Source of the DNA: Fervidibacter canadensis
GTDB taxonomy: Bacteria > Armatimonadota > Fervidibacteria > Fervidibacterales > Fervidibacteraceae
Direction: 5' to 3'
DNA length: 64,000 nt
Assembly (NCBI GenBank): GCA_041446545.1
Contig: JBGOEJ010000005.1
Span: forward strand, 62,001-126,000
The notes beneath the pieces were generated by a model. That model worked only from the letters and a program-made list of their open reading frames with translations. It searched no databases and was not told where the DNA came from. Positions 58,719 through 64,000 of the stretch are shown here, piece by piece (positions within the stretch are counted from its first letter, which is position 1; each line of letters starts with the position of its first letter). Made by a program: the position numbers and the translations under genes.

Positions 58719-59831
58719 CTAACGGCTTCCGAGGGTGACGGTGAACTCTTGGCGTTGTCCGTTGCGTAGGACCTCAATTTTCACTCTCGCTCCGCCTGGT
58801 TGCTGAAGGACGAGCCGACGCAAGTGCGCCGCATCTTTGACGGGAATGCCGTTGAAACGAACGATGACATCGCCAGGGCGCAGCCCTGCTAAGTAAGCGG
58901 GCGAATTGATAAACATCTCCTTGATGACCGCTCCCGCTTCTGCCGTGATGCCCAGTCGCCGTGCTTCGGGAGAATTCGCATCTATCAAATCAGCGACGCC
59001 TAACAACCCTCGCGTAACCCGCCCACCTTTTAGCAAGCGGTCAAGGATGCGCTTGACTTCATTGATAGGAATGGCAAAGCCGATGCCAATGTTACCGCCT
59101 TGCCCAATGATGAAGGTGTTGATACCGACGACCTCGCCAGAAAGGTTCAGCAATGGTCCACCACTGTTGCCAGGGTTGATGGCGGCATCGGTTTGGATAA
59201 AGGACGAGACGGCTGGGCGTCCGTCTAGTTCCTCAAACTCCCGCCCCTTAGCGCTAACGACGCCCACCGTGACGGTCTTATCCAACCCGAAGGGATTACC
59301 GACAGCCATCACCCACTCACCTTTTTGCAGTTTGTCCGAATCGCCCAGTGGCAGCGCCGTGAATCGTTGGTGTGTCCCTTCTACCTTGAGGACAGCGACA
59401 TCCAAAAGCGGGTCGTAACCGACAAGACGGGCAGGAAATTCGTCGCGTTCGCTGATGCCGACGCGGATGGTGTCAGCGTTGGCGACGACATGGAAATTGG
59501 TCAGCACATAGCCATCGCTGCGGAAGAAAAAGCCCGAACCGTAGTTGGCAGGAACACGCTCAGGCACTTTCTCGCCGAAAAAGAACTCGCGAAACAGCCG
59601 ATACTCTTCGGGCACAGGCGCTGTCGTGGCGATGTGGACGACGCTGTTTTCCGCCATTTTTGCGACTTGCACGAAAGGTGCTGATAAGGACGCTCCTCCT
59701 TTGACGGGAGCAGCAGTAACGGGTAGCAAAAGGTCAGCAGGGTTAGGCGCTCTCAGCCATCGGGCAATTTGATAGCCAGCGAAAATGCCGACGAGCAAGA
59801 CAGCCGCAAAGAGAAGGACAAATTTGCGCAC
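58719..59831 (-). CDS. HtrA/DegP-type serine protease with one PDZ domain
   Basis: This exported S1C protease degrades or chaperones misfolded envelope proteins. It has an N-terminal helix (VRKFVLLFAAVLLVGIFAGY) and the catalytic triad in VLTNFHVVAN (His), LLDVAVLKV (Asp) and INPGNSGGPLLNLSGEVVG (Ser). One PDZ domain (about 285-370) has YLAGLRPGDVIVRFNGIPV. GTG 59831 is preceded by AAGGGGG at good spacing; the ATG 59855 adds eight residues and would overlap tpiA by 11 bases. Only one PDZ is present, as in DegS and many thermophile HtrAs. Confidence 0.9.
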   Translation of the reverse strand: MRKFVLLFAAVLLVGIFAGYQIARWLRAPNPADLLLPVTAAPVKGGASLSAPFVQVAKMAENSVVHIATTAPVPEEYRLFREFFFGEKVPERVPANYGSGFFFRSDGYVLTNFHVVANADTIRVGISERDEFPARLVGYDPLLDVAVLKVEGTHQRFTALPLGDSDKLQKGEWVMAVGNPFGLDKTVTVGVVSAKGREFEELDGRPAVSSFIQTDAAINPGNSGGPLLNLSGEVVGINTFIIGQGGNIGIGFAIPINEVKRILDRLLKGGRVTRGLLGVADLIDANSPEARRLGITAEAGAVIKEMFINSPAYLAGLRPGDVIVRFNGIPVKDAAHLRRLVLQQPGGARVKIEVLRNGQRQEFTVTLGSR

Positions 59832-59844
59832 GGTAGATGCCCCC

Positions 59845-60669
59845 TTAGCAGCCATTGTGGGCTTTCATCATTGCAACGGTTTTGACGATGGTCGCAAAAC
59901 TTTCGGGATTCAATGACGCTCCACCGACCAATCCGCCATCAATGTGCTCTTGAGCGGCTAAGTCAGCGATGTTGTCGGGTGTGATACTGCCCCCATACAA
60001 AATGCGGACTTGTTGGGCAACATCACCAAACTGCTCACTGATCAGGTGACGGATGAGCCCGCAGACACGATTGGCTTCTGGAGCATCACACACCTTGCCC
60101 GTCCCAATCGCCCAAACTGGTTCGTAGGCAACGACAAGACGCTTGACTTGTTCTGCGGTCAAGCCATCCAAAGCCTGACGGAGTTGATGGGCGATGACAG
60201 CGTCCGTTTGCTCTGCTTCTCGTTCTGCCAAAGTCTCCCCGACACAAAGAATGGGCGTTAAGTCATGTCTCAAAGCAGCATGCAGTTTGCGGTTGACAGA
60301 AGCGTCCGTCTCACCGAAGATGCTGCGCAGTTGGGCGTTTTCCAATTCAGGATCAGGTTTTCCGAACCGCCCACGCCGTTCACTATGCCCGATAATGACG
60401 AAGGAACAACCGACATCCCGCAACATGATGGGTGAAATTTCACCCGTGAAAGCACCTTGCTCCCGCCAGAACAAATTTTGCGCCCCCAAGGCGACCTGCG
60501 TGCCCCGCAATCGCTGACCAACCGCCCAAAGCGCCGTGAAAGGCGGGCAAAGAACAACCGTGCAAGACGGGATTTCTTGAATGGCAGGTAAAAAAGCGTC
60601 CACAAAAGCGACGGCTTCGCCGACCGTCTTGTGCATCTTCCAATTCGCCGCAACCACTGGCTCTCGCAT
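59845..60669 (-). CDS. tpiA: Triose-phosphate isomerase
   Basis: TpiA interconverts glyceraldehyde-3-phosphate and dihydroxyacetone phosphate in glycolysis. The 274-residue product shows AANWKMHKT (catalytic Lys) at the start, SFVIIGHSERR (catalytic His), VVAYEPVWAIGTGK (catalytic Glu) and RILYGGSITPDN. It is slightly longer than usual (about 250) at the C-terminus. Other glycolytic genes are not adjacent. htrA follows on the same strand. Confidence 0.96.
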   Translation of the reverse strand: MREPVVAANWKMHKTVGEAVAFVDAFLPAIQEIPSCTVVLCPPFTALWAVGQRLRGTQVALGAQNLFWREQGAFTGEISPIMLRDVGCSFVIIGHSERRGRFGKPDPELENAQLRSIFGETDASVNRKLHAALRHDLTPILCVGETLAEREAEQTDAVIAHQLRQALDGLTAEQVKRLVVAYEPVWAIGTGKVCDAPEANRVCGLIRHLISEQFGDVAQQVRILYGGSITPDNIADLAAQEHIDGGLVGGASLNPESFATIVKTVAMMKAHNGC

Positions 60670-60779
60670 AAACCTATCCCTCCGTCGGCAAAATTGTGAC
60701 GCGAAGGGAACGCTAAGGATGTCCGAGCCGATAGGCGTTGGTGTGACTTGCCGAGCGCCTTTAGGACGCTAAAAAAACC

Positions 60780-60807
60780 TGTTGGAACGGCTAAAGCCGC
60801 GACAGGG
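60780..60807. repeat. REP-like hairpin repeat, copy 3 (reverse orientation)
   Basis: Its reverse complement contains CGCGGCTTTAGCCGTTCCAA then CA, matching the copies near 9561 and 10153 in layout: a short palindrome then TCCAACA. Confidence 0.55.
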
Positions 60808-60900
60808 TCTTTGCCGCAACAGTCTGTCAGCCGAAACGAGCCGTCAGTCCCATCAAGATTGCCAGCCGTAACGGGCTAACAGCCATAACAAGGCGGCATT

Positions 60901-60926
60901 GTCGCGGCTAATAGCAGCACCAACAG
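60901..60926. repeat. REP-like repeat, degenerate copy 4
   Basis: GTCGCGGCTAATAGCAGCAC followed by CAACAG is the same motif with a damaged stem (CGGCT/AGCAG). Confidence 0.4.
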
Positions 60927-60956
60927 AAGGTCAGATGGAGCGTCGGTTTGCTCTCC

Positions 60957-61050
60957 TTGCTCAAGTGGCTATCAGCCACGACCAAAATGGCTTTCAGCCG
61001 CGAGACACAAAACCTTTCCCATGACTTTCCGAACACACTCAGGAGCGCTT
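60957..61050. repeat. Left arm of long inverted repeat around the tRNA-Trp gene
   Basis: The reverse complement of this segment aligns with about 61910-62012. Both share TTGCTCAAGTGGCTATCA (reading outward from the hairpin), ATTTTGGTCGTGGCTGAT and GTTCGGAAAGTC. The right arm has an extra copy of the GGTCGTG-GATAGCCA hairpin unit. Confidence 0.65.
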
Positions 61051-61077
61051 GACAGAGGGACAAAATCAACCTAAACT
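61049..61077 (+). promoter_or_regulatory. Sigma-70-type promoter for tRNA-Trp
   Basis: TTGACA (61049-61054) is perfect, followed by a 17-base spacer and TAAACT (61072-61077, four of six matches). Transcription would start near 61084, 43 bases before the tRNA. Confidence 0.6.
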
Positions 61078-61126
61078 TTGCGATGCCTTCGGGATAACCC
61101 TGCCTTGCTCAACGGCTCGCTGTAAT

Positions 61127-61200
61127 GGGGCGGTAGCTCAGTTTGGGAGAGCGCGGGACTCCAAATCCCGTGGTCGGGGGTTCAAATCCTCCCCGCCCCG
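61127..61200 (+). tRNA. tRNA-Trp (anticodon CCA)
   Basis: A full cloverleaf is present. The acceptor stem GGGGCGG (127-133 of the 61-kb block) pairs perfectly with CCGCCCC, the D-stem is GCTC/GAGC, and the anticodon stem CGGGA/TCCCG carries the loop CTCCAAA. The T arm is GGGGG-TTCAAAT-CCTCC. The loop gives anticodon CCA at 61161-61163, and the discriminator is G, as expected for tryptophan. The 3' CCA is not encoded. Confidence 0.95.
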
Positions 61201-62115
61201 TGGATTTTCTTTTTCTGCCTCTTTCGCTCTTTCTGTGGGTATCAGCCTGAGTCGGAAGTCTTTCACTTGAGATTTGGTATTCCCCACGAGGAAACATCGG
61301 TGTGTCGGCAGGAGCATTGATTGTTACTCCCGTCCAACCCGTGTGGGTGAAGTTGAAGCAACACATCGGTGAGGGGTAGGAAATGCGCATGCGGGAATTT
61401 GCAACGCCTCATAGCGAACCGTTTTGGGAGCAATTCGGTCGGCGACAAAACGGGCATGTTTAAGCAACGGTTCCACTTCGTTCGGGTCAAAGTTCTCTTG
61501 CGCCATCTCTTCCTGTAAGTGAACGACAACGCAGCAGCAGTTGATGTGAAAGGGAGGCAAGTAGGCATTGAAGGCATCTTTAGGGCAGGTGGGATTTTAA
61601 ATGGTGCGGGTGGTTTGGCTGTCCGCCTTTAAGTCAACAAAGGAAAATTATCGGACTTTTTGGGCTCAAAAAGCGCAAAAGCGACGGACGGTTTAGGACA
61701 TGAGAAAAGGTTGCCATCGGGAGCAGGAGACGGACTTACATACAGGTCATTGCTGGCGGGAACTTTCAAACAAGAACGCCGTTTAAAGCGAAGGATGAGA
61801 CGGCAAGGCAGCCGAAGCGAGCGACAAAGTTTGTCGGGGACTACAACCGCAAGCAAGTCGCACCTTGAACGTCCGTCGGCTTCTCGTTGGCTTTTCATCG
61901 GAGCGCAAGGGTGTTCGGAAAGTCGTGCAATCGGTTTTGTGCGTCGCGGTTGAAAGGCATTTTGGTCGTGGCTGATAGCCATCTTGGTCGTGATTGATAG
62001 CCACTTGAGCAATGAGCAACCCGTGAGCAACTTATGCTTCCTCACACCCTCTCGGAACGCAGGAAACTTCTTCGCTGTGGAAATTGTTGAGGTGAAAGGG
62101 TGGCGATAACCTGTT
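61201..62115. other. 915-base gap without a clear gene
   Basis: Open frames here (for example 61324-61560 minus, 61660-61953 plus, 61629-62147 minus) lack ribosome binding sites and recognisable domains. A minus-strand stretch with MAQENFDPNEVEPLLKHARF reads protein-like, but its neighbours are in other frames, so it may be a decayed gene. The right arm of the inverted repeat lies at its far end. Confidence 0.5.
61910..62012. repeat. Right arm of long inverted repeat, with duplicated hairpin unit
   Basis: It matches the reverse complement of 60957-61050. Around 61961-62002 the unit TTGGTCGTGGCTGATAGCCA occurs twice, the second time as TTGGTCGTGATTGATAGCCA, which accounts for the extra length. 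Confidence 0.65.
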
Positions 62116-62577
62116 ATGCGAAAGAAACCCGCCATCACTTTGACCATCTTGTCGCCTTTGCCCCGCCAAGGGCGAAGGGAATTGGCGCATAAGGTGCGCC
62201 GTGCCGTTCAATTGACCTTGCAAGGCGAAGGGTATACTGAGCCGACGCATGTCAGCCTTGTCTTCTGCGACGACGCCACTATCCACGCCCTCAACCGCCA
62301 GTTTTTAAATCACGACTATCCGACCGATGTCCTTAGTTTCCCGCTGAATGCTATGACGCCTGAAGGTGCTCGCTTGCTGGGCGAAATCATCATCAGTGTG
62401 GAGACGGCAGAACGCAATGCTCGCCGCTATCGGCAACCTTTGGAGCGCGAATTGCTTCGTTTGGTCATTCACGGAACTTTGCACCTTCTCGGCTACGATG
62501 ACACCACGCCCGAGAATCGCCGACGGATGCGCCGAAAGGAATTGGCTTACTTGCGGAAAGTGACGGTCAAAACTTGA
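62116..62577 (+). CDS. ybeY: Endoribonuclease YbeY (16S rRNA maturation factor)
   Basis: YbeY is a metal-dependent endoribonuclease used in 16S rRNA 3' maturation and ribosome quality control. The 153-residue product has ALNRQFLNHDYPTDVLSFPL and the zinc-binding HGTLHLLGYDD, whose third His ligand is replaced by Asp (HGxLHLxGYDH is usual). An LLGEIIISVE strand lies between. It is separated from phoH and pgpH, its usual neighbours. Its 3' end overlaps the convergent membrane-thioredoxin gene by 31 bases. Confidence 0.88.
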   Translation: MRKKPAITLTILSPLPRQGRRELAHKVRRAVQLTLQGEGYTEPTHVSLVFCDDATIHALNRQFLNHDYPTDVLSFPLNAMTPEGARLLGEIIISVETAERNARRYRQPLERELLRLVIHGTLHLLGYDDTTPENRRRMRRKELAYLRKVTVKT

Positions 62578-63560
62578 CGGGTTGGATGGCTTTGCTTTGT
62601 CACCTGCTGCCATGATCGCAAAGCGCTTTGCAGCATCGCCACAAACTGGTCGGGCTCGTCGCTGCTCTTCCAACCTTTGGGATGCAGCGCCGTTTTGCCG
62701 TCGGGGGAAAGGACGAAGGTGCGCTGTTGGAAGGTGCGGAAAAGCCAGAGTGTAACGGGGTCGTGCTGTATTCGCTCCCATTCCCGCCGCACCGACGCCA
62801 ATGCGGGCAAATCGGGAACGGGTTGTTCTGTGACATTCACCCAGACAGGCACGAAGTGCTGCCGAACTAAGGCGATAACGCGGGCATCCGAGAGCGACCG
62901 CTCTCGCAAAACCGTTCCGCCCGCTCAGCAGGGCTCTTGAGGCTTGCCTCCCGCCACCAAAACGAGCAAGAGCGGTTTGCTTGTTCGGATGGCTTCTGCC
63001 TGCGCCGTCGCAAAGTCGGTGTGCCAGCGGATTTGAAGCCAGCGGCAACTTTTCGTTTCGGGGCGTGCCCATCGCCCTGCCATCCCGCCGAGCGCCAACG
63101 CGTAACCCAATACCACCATCAAAGCGGCGAACCCGCAAAGGAGCATTTGACCGATGGGTTGATGGTCATTTGGTTGAAAAGCCTCCCGCACCGCAGGGCG
63201 TGTCAGCATCCAGAGTGTCCAAAGGGCGACACTCATCTGAAGAAGCCGCCAAGGGACGGCGTTGTTGAGCGCCGCAAAAACAAGGGCATTGACCAAACCC
63301 CAAAGGTGTAAGGCGATGGCAGCCATGCGGGCACTTTCTCGCCCCGCCCAAAGCCCCCAACCTGTCAACCAGTTGGCAACAAACAGCGTCAAAGACAACC
63401 CGCCGAGAAGCGGTAAGACGGTGTCATTGGTCGTCGGAGCGAAGGGGGCAGTGACGGCGTAAGCCACCAAACCGAACAGTCCCCACCAAAGATGCCAAAG
63501 TGCCGTCAGCAACATCAACCCGCTGATCAGGCGAACGCTCCAAAAGCGTGATGCGGTCAT
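62547..63560 (-). CDS. Membrane protein with thioredoxin-like domain, interrupted by in-frame TGA (candidate selenoprotein)
   Basis: Read through one TGA, the frame codes for 337 residues. Five hydrophobic segments (about 9-37, 48-70, 78-98, 104-120, 137-160) precede a thioredoxin-like domain beginning HTDFATAQAEAIRTSKPLLL. Cys211 is followed by the TGA at 62925-62927 (residue 212), and the same frame continues with LRERSLSDARVIALVRQHFV and TFVLSPDGKTALHPKGW, clearly the rest of the domain. Counting back 12 residues from LSD, as in related CxxC proteins, places the TGA at the nucleophilic Cys. A GC-rich hairpin follows it. GGAGGAG precedes ATG 63560. Selenocysteine insertion or a nonsense mutation are both possible. 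Confidence 0.6.
62886..62924 (-). promoter_or_regulatory. Candidate bacterial SECIS-like hairpin downstream of the TGA
   Basis: Read on the minus strand just after the TGA, a 7-bp perfect stem CGAGAGC / GCTCTCG encloses the loop GGTC, 25 bases from the TGA. An outer stem GCGGGC / GCCCGC begins at the first base after the TGA. The loop GGTC matches that of the E. coli fdhF SECIS, and the distance lies in the range usual for bacterial SECIS elements. GC-rich DNA can make such hairpins by chance. Confidence 0.45.
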
Positions 63561-63729
63561 GTTCGTCTCCTCCTTCCGTCGCCGATATCGCTGCCATTTG
63601 CCTTTACAGCCCCGCCATCTATCGGTTGCAAGTGACAAGCGGCTGCCATCGTCACACTTCGTTTGCCGTCGCCAACATTGTGGGGGGTGTTGATATGGGC
63701 GCATCATTTGAAGCGAAGGGGGATGCGGG

Positions 63730-64000
63730 ATGGCTTTAGAGTTTCGCCGTGCCCTCGTCGCCGTCTTTGCTTTGTCCTTTTGTGGGTTGGCATTGGAGGT
63801 GGCGTTGACACGCGTTTTTGCCGTCGTGCTCCGATACCATTTCGCCTTCTTCGCTATCGCTTTGGCGCTTTGCGGGTTGGGGTTAGGCAGTTACCTTGCC
63901 CACGCCCTTTCCCTCCGTTCGGTTACTGCCCGTCGTTGGACATCGTTCGCTTTCGCTTTTCCCATCACGACGCTTTTGGCGCTTTGGATGCTCCTTGCCG
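63730..64000 (+). CDS. N-terminus of a membrane protein of the spermidine-synthase-like type, cut by window edge
   Basis: Translation from ATG 63730 gives LEFRRALVAVFALSFCGLAL, then EVALTRVFAVVLRYHFAFFA, IALALCGLGLGSYLAHAL and ITTLLALWMLL. These helices with LEVALTRVFAVVLRYHFAFF resemble the multi-helix N-terminal part of large proteins fused to a spermidine-synthase-like methyltransferase domain. The C-terminal domain lies outside, so this is an educated guess. The frame is open to base 64000. GGGGGAT lies a few bases upstream. Confidence 0.6.
   Translation, partial: MALEFRRALVAVFALSFCGLALEVALTRVFAVVLRYHFAFFAIALALCGLGLGSYLAHALSLRSVTARRWTSFAFAFPITTLLALWMLLA

Larger units (their letters stand above)
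60670..61126. other. 457-base gap with repeats and the tRNA promoter
   Basis: No convincing gene is visible. The gap holds a REP-like repeat in reverse orientation (60780-60807), a degenerate copy (60901-60926), one arm of a long inverted repeat (60957-61050) with the hairpin GTGGCTATCAGCCAC, and the tRNA promoter. Small open frames here lack ribosome binding sites and family motifs. Confidence 0.6.

Noticed and set aside
60755..60778. AGCGCC/GGACGCT hairpin with A-run as a terminator
   Set aside because: The T-run would have to follow the hairpin on the transcribed strand; on the minus strand the Ts precede it and no plus-strand gene ends there.
61324..61560. Minus-strand 78-codon frame with MAQENFDPNEVEPLLKHARF
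   Set aside because: Partly protein-like, but no ribosome binding site, no known domain, and neighbouring similarity seems to change frame. Possibly a decayed gene; not supported enough to list as a CDS.
61629..62147. Minus-strand 172-codon frame over the inverted-repeat arm
   Set aside because: It reads through the hairpin repeats and has low-complexity, Cys/Ser-rich composition typical of non-coding frames.
62900..62945. Two separate genes, one ending at the TGA and one starting at TTG 62909
   Set aside because: The downstream part is only the second half of a thioredoxin-like domain, in the same frame and with no ribosome binding site, so two genes are less likely than one interrupted frame.
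1..64000. CRISPR arrays, transposases, integrases, rRNA genes
   Set aside because: I found no regular direct repeats with unique spacers, no DDE or recombinase motifs and no rRNA signatures in the window.

Overview
The window is a gene-dense, moderately GC-rich bacterial chromosome segment. It has short gaps, many ATGA/TGATG overlaps, strong AGGAGG-type ribosome binding sites and occasional GTG/TTG starts. Outer-membrane-type proteins (beta-barrel, TolC, RND pump), a Thermus-type isocitrate dehydrogenase with a C-terminal extension, many retropepsin/PIN/Uma2-type small genes and several large multihaem cytochromes suggest a deep-branching, probably thermophilic, diderm bacterium. My best guess is the Armatimonadota/Fervidibacter neighbourhood, but this is a guess from gene style; no rRNA is present to prove it.

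Layout. (1) 1-1186: infC (truncated)-rpmI-rplT translation operon. (2) 1384-5750, minus: pgpH-phoH-Uma2-yqeY. (3) 5831-8077, plus: sugar isomerase-like, DUF72 and translin-family genes. (4) 8113-21910, minus: aspartokinase, a stand-alone ACT protein, nadB, a toxin-antitoxin pair with a frameshifted toxin, an orphan giant DUF6079/PglY-like ATPase, a PIN remnant, a retropepsin-like gene, transaldolase, trpG/pabA, a FecR-like exported protein, purF and a metallophosphoesterase. (5) 22014-29684, mostly plus: MetE-like, serA, retropepsin-like, surE, mutY, a lipoprotein (minus), GHMP kinase and nucleotidyltransferase. (6) 29772-48438: an electron-transfer island of six multihaem c-type cytochromes (53 haem-binding motifs by my count, five of them CX3CH or CX4CH). 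It also holds a beta-barrel protein, a GlcG-type lipoprotein, a cNMP-domain/4x[4Fe-4S] fusion and a putative dihaem cytochrome b. Isocitrate dehydrogenase sits inside it. (7) 48571-58698: a metal-associated efflux locus (heavy-metal-binding-domain proteins, RND adaptor, RND pump, TolC) with a PIN-type toxin-antitoxin pair between adaptor and pump. (8) 58719-64000: htrA, tpiA, tRNA-Trp inside a repeat-rich gap, ybeY, a membrane-thioredoxin gene interrupted by an in-frame TGA, and the start of a membrane protein of the spermidine-synthase-like type.

How the genes may work together. The cytochrome island can be read as one system. The membrane cytochrome b and the FeS/cNMP protein could take electrons from the quinone pool or cytoplasm, the periplasmic multihaem cytochromes could relay them, and the beta-barrel next to the 1311-residue decahaem-LVIVD protein could form an outer-membrane conduit. 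This is inference from gene content and order; no familiar terminal reductase is encoded here.

The two most unusual local signals are as follows. First, the in-frame TGA at 62925-62927 follows a Cys codon, falls at the position expected for the thioredoxin nucleophile, and is followed 25 nt later by the GGTC loop of a perfect 7-bp hairpin; this is a candidate selenocysteine site. Second, heptameric repeats (AGTCCCC/AATCCCC and GGGACAN) lie in frame inside the RND pump and TolC genes.
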